Part shown: in pieces, positions 29,257 through 39,092 of the stretch
Layout: each line of letters begins with the position of its first letter
Position numbering within the stretch: position 1 is the first letter of the stretch
Assembly (NCBI GenBank): GCA_002840245.1
Contig: PHAA01000011.1
Span: 1-64,000, forward strand
DNA: 64,000 bases
Origin: Firmicutes bacterium HGW-Firmicutes-15
GTDB lineage: Bacteria > Bacillota > Syntrophomonadia > Syntrophomonadales > Syntrophomonadaceae
Direction: 5' to 3'
Program-made: the position numbers and the translations under genes
Notes under the pieces: model-generated
The model's database searches: none
Seen by the model: the letters and a program-made list of their open reading frames with translations, nothing else
Told to the model about the DNA's origin: nothing

Positions 29257-30123
29257 ATGAAGAGACAGTTGGAGATAGAAGCCCCGGCCAAAGTAAACCT
29301 GACCCTGAAGGTCCTAGGGAAAAGGGAAGATGGATATCATGAATTGGAGTCCGTAATGCAGCAGATTAGCCTTCGGGATAAAATTTATCTGCAGGTTGGA
29401 GGGCAAGGTATAAGGGCAGAAAGTAACAGCCAGCTGATCCCAGATAATGAAGAAAACTTGGCTTTTCAGGCTGCTCAGCTGCTATATACAAAATTTTCCA
29501 TAAAAGAAGGACTACAAATATTTATAGAGAAGAATATACCAGTAGGTGCCGGTTTGGCAGGCGGAAGCACTGATGCAGCAGCGGTGATGATTGGCATTAA
29601 CGAATTATTTAATCTGGGATTGGAAAAGGAAGAACTTATGAAATTGGGCCTTGCCATTGGTTCGGATGTTCCTTTTTGTCTGCTGGGGGGAACCGCTCTG
29701 GCTCGGGGGCGGGGTGAGATACTGACAGATCTGGGGAAAGGTCCTCAGCTAGCAATGCTGCTAGTAAAACCTGATTATCAACTTTCCACCGGAGCAGTGT
29801 ATCGGGATTTTAGAGTGGAAAAGGTAAAGAATTCACCTGACAATACGGCTTTTCTTGAAGCTTGGCATAAATATGATATGATAGGAATAGTAGGGCAGAT
29901 GATAAATGTTCTGGAAACAGTCAGCCTGGATATGTGTCCTGAGATTGAGATTATAAAAACTAAGCTGGATACACTAGGGGCAACTAAAACGCTGATGTCC
30001 GGAAGCGGCCCGAGTGTCATAGGAGTTTTTGCCAGTCAGGAACGGGCCCAGCAAGCCTGGGACCTCATAAAAGACCAGTATAGAGAAGCCTATCTGGTCT
30101 CATCATATAATAGAGGTGATTAA
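29257..30123 (+). CDS. ispE: 4-diphosphocytidyl-2-C-methyl-D-erythritol kinase
   Basis: EAPAKVNLTLKVLGKREDGYHEL, IPVGAGLAGGSTDAAAV. Confidence 0.96.
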   Translation: MKRQLEIEAPAKVNLTLKVLGKREDGYHELESVMQQISLRDKIYLQVGGQGIRAESNSQLIPDNEENLAFQAAQLLYTKFSIKEGLQIFIEKNIPVGAGLAGGSTDAAAVMIGINELFNLGLEKEELMKLGLAIGSDVPFCLLGGTALARGRGEILTDLGKGPQLAMLLVKPDYQLSTGAVYRDFRVEKVKNSPDNTAFLEAWHKYDMIGIVGQMINVLETVSLDMCPEIEIIKTKLDTLGATKTLMSGSGPSVIGVFASQERAQQAWDLIKDQYREAYLVSSYNRGD

Positions 30124-30124
30124 A

Positions 30125-30820
30125 ATGCAGGAGAAACGTCTTAGCCCAGTAAATCTCGATTCTTACAAGCCCTTGCGCGAACTAGTTCTGGATGCCATCA
30201 GGAGTGCCATTATGAGCGGCATTTTGCAGCCCCGGGAGAGGCTGATGGAGATACAGATGGCAGAGGAATTAGGGGTATCGCGCACGCCTATTCGTGAGGC
30301 TCTGCGCAAGCTGGAACTGGAAGGCTTTATTGTAATGGTGCCTCGCAAAGGAGCATATGTTTCTGATCTTTCCTTCAAAGATATCGCCGATGTCTTTGAA
30401 ATTAGAGCTGCTCTGGAAGGCCTGGCAGCTGGGCTGGCAGCGGATAGAATCACAGAGGAAGAGCTGGAGGATATGGAAAGACTGCTGGTCGAGAAGAGGG
30501 AGGCTATTACCCAAAATGATATTGGCAAGCTGGTAGAGGTTGATACTAAGTTTCATGAATTGATGTACAAAGCCAGCCGCAATGAGAGGCTTAGTTCTAT
30601 CATTAGCAATCTTCGTGAACAGATTCAGAGGTTTAGGCTAACCTCGCTGTCCTTTCCGGGCAGGAATAAAGAATCCCTGGATGAACATAAGAAAATAGTT
30701 GAGGCTATCCAGTCCCGGGACATTCAAATAGCTCGGCACGTGGCGCAGGAACACATTGAAAATGCCGAAAATGTTCTCATAGAATGTTTGAAAAAGGAAG
30801 GTCTTTCTATAAGAGAATAA
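30125..30820 (+). CDS. GntR family regulator with FCD domain
   Basis: MAEELGVSRTPIREALRKLELEGFI; all-alpha C-terminal domain. Confidence 0.93.
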   Translation: MQEKRLSPVNLDSYKPLRELVLDAIRSAIMSGILQPRERLMEIQMAEELGVSRTPIREALRKLELEGFIVMVPRKGAYVSDLSFKDIADVFEIRAALEGLAAGLAADRITEEELEDMERLLVEKREAITQNDIGKLVEVDTKFHELMYKASRNERLSSIISNLREQIQRFRLTSLSFPGRNKESLDEHKKIVEAIQSRDIQIARHVAQEHIENAENVLIECLKKEGLSIRE

Positions 30821-30833
30821 TGGAGGTAGAAAG

Positions 30834-31616
30834 ATGCAATACGATGCTGTCATACTCGCTGGTGGCGAAAACAGCAGTGAACTAAAAAAGATTGCCCCCT
30901 ATGATAATGAAGCCCTGATAATTATCGGCAACTATCCCATGATATATTACGTTTACAGTGCTTTACGCGCTACGCCAGCCATCAGCAATATAATAGTTAG
31001 CGGACCGGTGGAGGCTCTGCGCAATATATTACCCCGTGAAGACAAACTCTTTTTTGTAGAGGGAGGCGAAAACGCCATTGACAGCTTTGCCCATGCGGTG
31101 AAAATCCTGGAGGGCAAGGGATTAAGTGACAAAGTCTTGGTTGTACCCACCGATGTTCCTTTTATTACTTCTGAAGCCATAGAGGACTTCCTGACTTGTT
31201 GCGAAGCGAGTAAGGCCGATTTCTATTACCCGCTAACCTGCAAGGAGGTCAATGAGCGCAAATATCCAGGTGTGGTACGCACCTATGTGCGACTAAAAGA
31301 AGGAGTCTTCACTGGAGGAAACCTATTTTTAGTTCGTTCCGAACTGATCTCAGCCTGCTTGGAAATGGGAGTGAAATTGTTCTATAGAAGAAAAAACCCA
31401 CTGGCTATGGCGAGGTTATTTGGAGTAAGCCTAGTATGGAAATATTTACTTGGGCGGCTCAGCATTCAAATGGCGGAAAAAAGATTTTATGAAGTAGTAG
31501 GTATACGGGGCAAGGGAATCATATCGTCTTATGCTGAAGTAGGTGTGGACGTCGATAAACCCTGTGACCTTCAGTTGGCACAAGAATACCTGGGCGGTAT
31601 TAATTTCAGCCGCTAA
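30834..31616 (+). CDS. Nucleotidyltransferase (MobA-like NTP transferase) family protein
   Basis: MQYDAVILAGGEN...PTDVPFITSEAIEDFL. Confidence 0.85.
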   Translation: MQYDAVILAGGENSSELKKIAPYDNEALIIIGNYPMIYYVYSALRATPAISNIIVSGPVEALRNILPREDKLFFVEGGENAIDSFAHAVKILEGKGLSDKVLVVPTDVPFITSEAIEDFLTCCEASKADFYYPLTCKEVNERKYPGVVRTYVRLKEGVFTGGNLFLVRSELISACLEMGVKLFYRRKNPLAMARLFGVSLVWKYLLGRLSIQMAEKRFYEVVGIRGKGIISSYAEVGVDVDKPCDLQLAQEYLGGINFSR

Positions 31617-31724
31617 GGTTTTTATTTTTACAGCCACTATGATAAAAGGGTATAATACAGTAGGACAAAATCCGGCAGAGATGCTCGGAAATAATTAGGC
31701 ATAATAAGGAGAGGTATAATAAAA

Positions 31725-33092
31725 GTGAAATTTACTGCGGTAATACTGGCTGCTGGAAAAGGGGTACGCATGCGTTCCCAGCTTCCCAAGGTGGTTCACC
31801 GGGTGGCCGGAAAGCCTATGGTGGTTCATGTAACAGATGCAGCGAGACAAGTGGGAGTTGAAAGGATTGTCCTGGTAGTGGGGCACGGGCGTCAAGCCGT
31901 AGAAGATTTATTTGCCCCCGGGGTGGTAGAGTTTGCAGTTCAGGAAGAACAACTGGGAACAGGACATGCCTTAATGCAGGCTCAAGAAAAGGTCGGCCAG
32001 GATGAGACTATCCTAGTATTGGCCGGAGACACTCCCCTACTGCAGGCGGCGACCTTACAGGGACTTATTGATTACCACAGGGAAAGCGGGGCTGTGGCCA
32101 CAGTTCTTTCTACCGAGGTGGAGGATCCTTATGGTTACGGTCGGATAATAAGAGATGCCAGTGGATCTTTTAAGGCAATAGTTGAGGAAAAAGATGCTAG
32201 CGAAGCAGATAAGATAATCCGCGAGATTAATTCGGGTATGTATTGTTTACAGGTGCAGGATGCCTTTTCCGCCCTAGCTGGTATCAGCGCCAGTAACGCT
32301 CAGGGCGAGTATTACGTGACTGATATTCTGCAAATCCTTAAGGATGAAGGTAAAAAGGTAGAGATATTCCGGATGGATGCCCGGGAGGACATATATGGCG
32401 TCAACGACCGAGTTCAAATGGCTCAGGCAGAAGAGATACTAAGGCGGCGCAAAAATGAAGCATTGATGAGAAACGGGGTAAGCATTATAGACCCCCGCTC
32501 TACTTTCATCGATAGCGAGGTTGAAATTGCTATTGACACCATCATTTATCCTGGTACTATAATTGAAGGCCGCACCGTGATTGGAAGCGGCTGTGAGATT
32601 GGACCCGGAACCCGCATAACATCTTCCATCATTGGTAATAATGTCCTCATCGAAAATTCCCGTATTAAAGAGGCCCAGGTAGGTGATGAATGTACTATCG
32701 GCCCCTTTGCCTATTTACGACCACAGGCGATACTGCATCGAGGTGTAAAGGTCGGGGATTTTGTAGAAATAAAAAAGTCAACCATGGGAGAAGGAAGCAA
32801 AGCTCCGCATTTAAGCTATATAGGAGATGCCATAGTGGGTAAGGGAGTCAACATTGGGGCTGGCACCATTACCTGCAACTATGATGGCATAAATAAATGG
32901 GAAACCGTCTTGGAAGACGGAGTCTTTATAGGCAGCAATACCAACCTGGTAGCCCCGGTTAAGATAGGAACAAATTCCGTTACCGGAGCAGGATCTACCA
33001 TTACCCGTGACGTTCCAGCCAACACCCTGGCAGTGGAACGGGCCGAACAAAAGAACCTGAAAAAGAGGAGTAAGGGTGCAGCGAAAAAGTAA
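31725..33092 (+). CDS. glmU: Bifunctional GlmU
   Basis: VILAAGKGVRMRSQLPKVVHRVAGKPMV, left-handed beta-helix C-terminus. Confidence 0.97.
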   Translation: MKFTAVILAAGKGVRMRSQLPKVVHRVAGKPMVVHVTDAARQVGVERIVLVVGHGRQAVEDLFAPGVVEFAVQEEQLGTGHALMQAQEKVGQDETILVLAGDTPLLQAATLQGLIDYHRESGAVATVLSTEVEDPYGYGRIIRDASGSFKAIVEEKDASEADKIIREINSGMYCLQVQDAFSALAGISASNAQGEYYVTDILQILKDEGKKVEIFRMDAREDIYGVNDRVQMAQAEEILRRRKNEALMRNGVSIIDPRSTFIDSEVEIAIDTIIYPGTIIEGRTVIGSGCEIGPGTRITSSIIGNNVLIENSRIKEAQVGDECTIGPFAYLRPQAILHRGVKVGDFVEIKKSTMGEGSKAPHLSYIGDAIVGKGVNIGAGTITCNYDGINKWETVLEDGVFIGSNTNLVAPVKIGTNSVTGAGSTITRDVPANTLAVERAEQKNLKKRSKGAAKK

Positions 33093-33125
33093 GAACTCTT
33101 ATATCTAAATGGAGGGATAGGTAGT

Positions 33126-34073
33126 ATGAAGGCATCCAGGATGAAACTGTTTACAGGGAATGCTAACCCTTATCTGGCTAAGGAAATAGGAGATTACTTG
33201 GGGATGTCGCTGGCTAAGGGCACTGTATCACATTTCTCTGATGGTGAAGTTAGTGTGGCGATTCACGAGAGTGTACGTGGTGTGGATGTATTTACTATCC
33301 AGCCCACCTGCTCACCCGGCAATGAAAACCTGATGGAGTTGCTCATTATGATTGATGCTTTGAGAAGGGCATCAGCAGGACGCATCAATGCGGTTATCCC
33401 CTATTTTGGATATGGCAGGCAGGATCGCAAGAGTCGGGCCCGGGATCCAATAACTGCCAAGCTGGTTTCTAATCTTATCGTGCAGGCAGGAGCTGACCGA
33501 GTTGTAACCGTGGATCTTCATGCTACACAGATACAGGGCTTTTTTGACATACCTGTGGACCATCTGCCCGGAGTAGCAACCCTAGCCGAACATATTAAAG
33601 GAAAAAAATTGGGTGATAGGGCGGTAGTGGTATCACCGGATGTGGGAGGAGTTACCCGGGCACGCGACCTGGCAGCAAGGCTGGGTGCACCGCTGGCGAT
33701 CATTGACAAAAGACGACCGGCCCCTAATGTGTCGGAGGTTATGAATGTAATTGGTGAAGTCGAGGGTAAATCCGTAATCATCATTGACGATATTATTGAT
33801 ACTGCTGGCACGGTCTGTACCGCAGCCGAAGTAATGATGCAAAAAGGTGCTGTTGAGGTATATGTTTGCTGTACCCATCCTGTTTTCTCCGGACCGGCAA
33901 TTGAAAGAATGGCCCAGGCACCTTTTAAGGAAATCATAGTAACCAATACCATACCGGTATTGGGAGAAAAGATGCTGCCTAACCTGACAGTGCTGTCAAT
34001 TGCTCCACTTATAGGGGAAGCCTTATTAAGAATTCACGAAGACCTGTCAGTCAGCAAATTATTTGAGGAGTAA
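33126..34073 (+). CDS. prs: Ribose-phosphate pyrophosphokinase
   Basis: KLFTGNANPYLAKEI, PYFGYGRQDRKSRARDPITAKLV, SVIIIDDIIDTAGT. Confidence 0.97.
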   Translation: MKASRMKLFTGNANPYLAKEIGDYLGMSLAKGTVSHFSDGEVSVAIHESVRGVDVFTIQPTCSPGNENLMELLIMIDALRRASAGRINAVIPYFGYGRQDRKSRARDPITAKLVSNLIVQAGADRVVTVDLHATQIQGFFDIPVDHLPGVATLAEHIKGKKLGDRAVVVSPDVGGVTRARDLAARLGAPLAIIDKRRPAPNVSEVMNVIGEVEGKSVIIIDDIIDTAGTVCTAAEVMMQKGAVEVYVCCTHPVFSGPAIERMAQAPFKEIIVTNTIPVLGEKMLPNLTVLSIAPLIGEALLRIHEDLSVSKLFEE

Positions 34074-34176
34074 GAAGAGGCTATAATAAATCGTTATTAA
34101 ATAGGGTTGTTTTAAAACGTGTTGAAGCTCTAAGGGGCGAGTACGTTTTTGTAATAGAAAGGGAAAAGGTGATATA

Positions 34177-34785
34177 ATGGCATTGACACAGGTATTGAAG
34201 TGTAAAAAAAGAGAGATAAAGACTACGGGGTATCTCAACCAATTGAAACGAGATGAATTGGTGCCGGCAGTAATCTATGGTAAAGGGAAAGAAAACCTGA
34301 CTATCGTACTGGCCAACAAAGAGTTAAGCAGAGTATTTACCCATATTGGAACCCGAGGAATATTCTCGCTGGAGATAGAAGGGGAAAAACAAGTAGTTAT
34401 GGCTCAGGTGAAAGAGATACAGAAGAACCGAATCAGCGGAGTAATAACCCATGTGGATTTCTTAACCGTAAAAATGGATGAGAAAATTAACAGTATGATA
34501 AGAATTCACCTCGTGGGGGAAGAAGAAATAATCAAAAAAGGCGGAGCCCTACAGCTAATAGTTCGAGAAATACCTGTATCCTGTTTGCCGGGAGATTTGA
34601 TCGAAGTGGTAAACCTTGATATATCAGGCATGGAAATAGGCAGTAAAGTCCTTCTAGGTGACCTGGCCCTTCCAGCTACCGTGGAAGCATTGGAAGACGC
34701 GGATACTGTTGTTGCTAACATTCTAGCTTCATCCGTAGAAGAGCCCGAAGTCAAGGAAGAAAAACCAGCACAACCAAGTGCTTAG
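34177..34785 (+). CDS. ctc: 50S ribosomal protein L25/Ctc
   Basis: ELVPAVIYGKGKENLTI; synteny prs-ctc-pth. Confidence 0.92.
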   Translation: MALTQVLKCKKREIKTTGYLNQLKRDELVPAVIYGKGKENLTIVLANKELSRVFTHIGTRGIFSLEIEGEKQVVMAQVKEIQKNRISGVITHVDFLTVKMDEKINSMIRIHLVGEEEIIKKGGALQLIVREIPVSCLPGDLIEVVNLDISGMEIGSKVLLGDLALPATVEALEDADTVVANILASSVEEPEVKEEKPAQPSA

Positions 34786-34793
34786 ACCATATA

Positions 34794-34820
34794 AACCCGG
34801 TATTTACCGGGTTTTTTTGT
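34794..34820 (+). terminator. Intrinsic terminator after ctc
   Basis: aaacccggtatttaccgggtttttttg. Confidence 0.85.
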
Positions 34821-34866
34821 TAGAACTGTCCCCCTGCACAGAAAATTCAGTAATTAGAGGTTTGCA

Positions 34867-35421
34867 ATGAAGATAATCGTGGGTCTGGGTAACCCCGGAA
34901 AAGAATATAAAAACACCCGCCATAATGTAGGCTATATGGTTTTAGAAGAACTGGCATCCCGCTATCCGCTGGAAAAACAGGAGAGCAAGTTTGACGCCAT
35001 TATTGGTCAGATAAGGATAAAAGGCGAAAAGGTATTGCTGGTAAAACCGCTGACGTTTATGAACCTAAGCGGCAAATCGGTACAACCCTTGGTGTACTGG
35101 CACAAACTGGAACTGCTTGACTTGATGGTGGTTTACGATGATATGGATCTCCCGCTGGGAACCCTTCGGATAAGGGCTGGAGGCGGCAGCGGCGGGCATA
35201 ACGGCATGAAATCCATTGCCGAAAGACTGGCTACCCAGGAGTTCGCCCGGGTTCGCATTGGGATTGGCCGGCCTGAGGAGCGCGAGGCCGTAGACTGGGT
35301 CTTGGGCAGATTTGCAGCCGGGGAAAAAGAACTGGCGGAGCAAGCGATAAAACATGCTGCGGATGCTTTGGAAAAATGGATAACGACAGGTATAGCAGAG
35401 GTCATGAACGCGTACAATTAG
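34867..35421 (+). CDS. pth: Peptidyl-tRNA hydrolase
   Basis: MKIIVGLGNPGKEYKNTRHNVGYMVLEEL. Confidence 0.97.
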   Translation: MKIIVGLGNPGKEYKNTRHNVGYMVLEELASRYPLEKQESKFDAIIGQIRIKGEKVLLVKPLTFMNLSGKSVQPLVYWHKLELLDLMVVYDDMDLPLGTLRIRAGGGSGGHNGMKSIAERLATQEFARVRIGIGRPEEREAVDWVLGRFAAGEKELAEQAIKHAADALEKWITTGIAEVMNAYN

Positions 35422-35495
35422 GAATGGCAAAATAATAACCGCTAAAAACGGTTCCTTAAGAAACAGGTATATTTGTCACCCTTGTATGGAAAGAT

Positions 35496-35687
35496 ATGAG
35501 AAAAACCATAGAAGGGGCGGGCATTTTGAAGATCTATTATATTTGTGAGTACTGTGAACGAGTGTTTAGTTTGGTTGAGGTGGAAGGCGAAGAAGGCGAG
35601 GTACAAGTTCAGGGCATGTGCGATGAATGTGCCCTAGAGATGGGCCTTGCCAATCCCACATCATTAAACCAACACTTTTACAGTTAG
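35496..35687 (+). CDS. fin: Anti-sigma-F factor Fin (YabK); true start may be TTG 35526
   Basis: YYICEYCERVFSLVEV...CDECALEMG; position pth-fin-mfd. Confidence 0.8.
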   Translation: MRKTIEGAGILKIYYICEYCERVFSLVEVEGEEGEVQVQGMCDECALEMGLANPTSLNQHFYS

Positions 35688-35794
35688 TACCAGAATAAAC
35701 CGAATACTATCTATCGTGGAGGCCGATTTATTTGGTGTCCACCTTTAAGGGCTTGTCATGAAATAACTGTATCAAGCGTGCCGGCAGATTTTCC

Positions 35795-38700
35795 GTGACA
35801 AGCCTAGTTTGTGGGGAGGAAGAAGAGATTTTGAAAATAGAGTTGTTGGACTCGATAAATCATTGTTTGGACAGTGAAAAAGACTTAATGTTAAGCGGTT
35901 TGTCGGGGGCAGCCCGAACATTTCTTCTTCATGAACTATACCGGGGCAGCCAAGGCAAACTGCTCTGTATCGTACCTGGAGAAGAGCAGGCATATGATTT
36001 GGCCAGCGAGCTTAAGGGTCTGCTGGGCAGCAATAAAGTGTCCCTGTTTCTAGCCCGCGATTTTGTGTTTATGAAAGAAAATTCTTCCCAGACGGAGGTG
36101 GAACGCATATCCACCTTGCAGGATTTGCTTTTTCACCCCCGCCGTCAGGCTCTTATTATAACCACTCCTGGAGGACTGCTCTATCAAATTATTTCTCCTG
36201 TAAAAATGAGAAAGGCTATGTTGGCGCTGAAAGTGGGTCAGGAAATATCAGTATATGATTTATTAAAGAGACTTCTAGAAGCAGGTTATGAGCGGGCAGA
36301 CACTGTTACTCGCCCTGGTCAACTGGCGGTTCGAGGAGGTCTGGTGGACATTTTTCCGACTGGTGACCCTGAGCCCTGCCGTATAGAGTTCTTTGGAGAT
36401 GTGTTGGATTCTATACGACGCTTTGATCTAAACACCCAGCGTTCAGGAAAAAAAGAAGAGCAGGTACTAATTAGTCCAGCTGATGAACTAGTTGGTGATG
36501 AACCTCAGAGTACAGTCCTGGACTATTTACCTGCCAGAAGCCGGATATTTTTTGATGAAGCGCGCGAAGTTTACCAGAGCTTAGACAAGCAGAGCCGTAA
36601 ATATCGCGAATTTATAAAGGAAGCGCGTAAGGAGGATTCGGGCAGGAAGGAATTAGCATTGCTAAGTCGCGAACAGCTGGTTGGTGACTTGGATAAACAT
36701 AGCGTAGTATACCATTCCTTTTTCCCGGCCAACATTCCGCAGGCCAGCGTAGCACTCTATGAACATATATCGCAAAAGGAAATGGAACCTTTCTACAATC
36801 GTTACGAAAGTCTTTTTACCCGCTTGGGGGAATGGCTGATTCATAAATACACAGTCAGGCTGGCTATCAGGAATGAAGCCTTGCGGGAGGAACTGAGACA
36901 GGAGTTGAGCGACCGGCACCTGACTGGGGTAGAATTCATTTCCGATAAGTATACCCGCGGATTTGAAAGCCAAACCCTAAATTTAGTCATAGTTACCGAA
37001 CACGACGTTTGGGGCAAGAAAAGCACCCGGGCTGCCCGCTCCAAGCCGCGGGCGGAGCAGAGAATTCTGGCAGAAGACTTGCAACGAGGAGATTATATCG
37101 TTCATGAACAATATGGTATAGGTGTTTACCGGGGGGTAACCCAGGTGGAGACCGATGGGGTAACCCGCGAATATATACTCCTGCAATATGCCGGCACCGA
37201 TAAACTTTACGTGCCGGTGGATAAGCTGGATTTGCTGCATAAATATTCCAGTTCGGAGGATAAAGAACCTCGTTTAAGCAAACTGGGGGGGCCAGAATGG
37301 GAGAAGACCCGCCAAAAAGTAACCCAGTCCATACAGGAAATGGCCCAGGAACTACTTCTGCTGTATGCCACTCGGGCCACGGTAGAGGGACACGCTTTTC
37401 CTCCAGATACTCCATGGCAGGCCCAGTTCGAGGATGATTTTCCTTACCAGGAGACCCCAGATCAGTTGAAAGCCATAATAGATGTGAAAAGAGATATGGA
37501 AAATCCTAAACCCATGGATCGGCTAGTTTGCGGAGATGTAGGTTATGGCAAAACCGAGGTAGCTCTGAGGGCGGCTTTTAAAGCTGTCATGGACGGCAAA
37601 CAAGTAGCTATCCTGGTTCCTACCACTGTTTTGGCTGAACAGCATTGTGCGACCTTTAAAAAGCGTTTTGAGAATTTTCCCACCAATGTCGACGTTTTGA
37701 GCCGTTTTAAATCTGCCAGCCAGCAGAAAAAAATAGTAGCCGACCTGGAAAAGGGTGCAGTAGACGTTGTAATTGCCACCCACCGCCTCCTGTCCAAAGA
37801 CATAAAATTTCATAACCTGGGATTATTGGTGGTAGATGAAGAACACCGCTTCGGAGTGGCTCAGAAAGAAAAAATCAAGGCATTGAAAGAACAGGTAGAT
37901 GTATTAAGCCTTTCCGCCACTCCCATACCCAGGAGTCTGCATATGGGGCTGACCGGGCTTAGAGATTTGAGTGTTATTGAAACCCCTCCTCCGGAGCGGT
38001 ATCCCATTACCACTTATGTGATGGAATACAACGAAGAAATCGTGCGGGAGGCAGTTTTAGCCGAAGTGAACCGGGGAGGTCAGGTATTTGTGGTTCATAA
38101 CCGGATACAGGATATTTTCCGGGTAAAAGAAGACTTAAGCCAAATACTGCCGGGGATTAGGATCGGCGTGGGGCACGGGAGAATGCAAGAGGAAGAACTG
38201 GCCCAAACTATGCTGGATTTTGTACAAGGGAAATATGATTTATTTTTATGTACCACGATTATAGAATCAGGGCTGGATATGCCCAATGTCAATACAATTA
38301 TCATCGATATGGCTGATCATATGGGATTAGCCCAGCTCTATCAACTACGGGGACGTGTGGGTCGTTCCAACCGAGTGGCTTACGCATATCTAACCTACCG
38401 CCCGGACAAAGTGATTACAGAGGCATCCCAAAAAAGACTAAATGCCATCCGGGAGTTTAACGAACTGGGGGCGGGAATAAGGATAGCCTTGCGTGACCTG
38501 GAAATTAGAGGAGCTGGGAATATACTGGGTGCCGAGCAGCATGGCTATATACACGCGGTAGGTTTTGATATGTATTGTCGGCTCCTGGAACAGGAAACCT
38601 CCCAGCTCAAGGGAACGATAACCAAAGAGCCCTTGAAGCCCCAGCTGGATATCGATGTGGATTACTATATCCCGGATAGTTATATTCCCGATCCAGGTAC

Positions 38701-39040
38701 TAAAATGAGGATTTACCGACGCCTGTTGCTGGCTGCCGAACCGGTTGAAGTTGAGGAAATAAAGGCGGAGATAAAAGATCGTTTTGGCAAGCTTCCTATT
38801 CCGGTGGAAAATTTCCTGCAGGTAGCATCTCTGCGACTTAAGGCGCGGGATAAACAGATCAAAGGACTACGTCACAAGGGAAAAGATCTTGAAATCCATC
38901 TATCCCATCCCCTGCCCGGTAACTTTGTTGCCCCCGGCGGCTTAAAGTTTAAAAAACTGAGCTCCCATAGCCTGGTAATACGCCTGGATAGCTCTTCTTC
39001 ACTTAAGGGACTGCATGATGTACTGGACATGATTCAGTAA
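35795..39040 (+). CDS. mfd: Transcription-repair coupling factor
   Basis: GDYIVHEQYGIGVYRG, DRLVCGDVGYGKTEVALRAAFKA, QLRGRVGRSNRVAYAYL. Confidence 0.97.
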   Translation: MTSLVCGEEEEILKIELLDSINHCLDSEKDLMLSGLSGAARTFLLHELYRGSQGKLLCIVPGEEQAYDLASELKGLLGSNKVSLFLARDFVFMKENSSQTEVERISTLQDLLFHPRRQALIITTPGGLLYQIISPVKMRKAMLALKVGQEISVYDLLKRLLEAGYERADTVTRPGQLAVRGGLVDIFPTGDPEPCRIEFFGDVLDSIRRFDLNTQRSGKKEEQVLISPADELVGDEPQSTVLDYLPARSRIFFDEAREVYQSLDKQSRKYREFIKEARKEDSGRKELALLSREQLVGDLDKHSVVYHSFFPANIPQASVALYEHISQKEMEPFYNRYESLFTRLGEWLIHKYTVRLAIRNEALREELRQELSDRHLTGVEFISDKYTRGFESQTLNLVIVTEHDVWGKKSTRAARSKPRAEQRILAEDLQRGDYIVHEQYGIGVYRGVTQVETDGVTREYILLQYAGTDKLYVPVDKLDLLHKYSSSEDKEPRLSKLGGPEWEKTRQKVTQSIQEMAQELLLLYATRATVEGHAFPPDTPWQAQFEDDFPYQETPDQLKAIIDVKRDMENPKPMDRLVCGDVGYGKTEVALRAAFKAVMDGKQVAILVPTTVLAEQHCATFKKRFENFPTNVDVLSRFKSASQQKKIVADLEKGAVDVVIATHRLLSKDIKFHNLGLLVVDEEHRFGVAQKEKIKALKEQVDVLSLSATPIPRSLHMGLTGLRDLSVIETPPPERYPITTYVMEYNEEIVREAVLAEVNRGGQVFVVHNRIQDIFRVKEDLSQILPGIRIGVGHGRMQEEELAQTMLDFVQGKYDLFLCTTIIESGLDMPNVNTIIIDMADHMGLAQLYQLRGRVGRSNRVAYAYLTYRPDKVITEASQKRLNAIREFNELGAGIRIALRDLEIRGAGNILGAEQHGYIHAVGFDMYCRLLEQETSQLKGTITKEPLKPQLDIDVDYYIPDSYIPDPGTKMRIYRRLLLAAEPVEVEEIKAEIKDRFGKLPIPVENFLQVASLRLKARDKQIKGLRHKGKDLEIHLSHPLPGNFVAPGGLKFKKLSSHSLVIRLDSSSSLKGLHDVLDMIQ

Positions 39041-39061
39041 GGAGCACTGTCAAGGATCGGT

Positions 39062-39092
39062 GTAAATGACTAGTTTATTTCTGGACAGTCCC
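39062..39092. repeat. Dispersed repeat copy 1, possible IS-end remnant
   Basis: gtaaatgactagtttatttctggacagtccc; 21-nt identity with 49743-49763 followed by agtccc at the same spacing. Confidence 0.75.
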
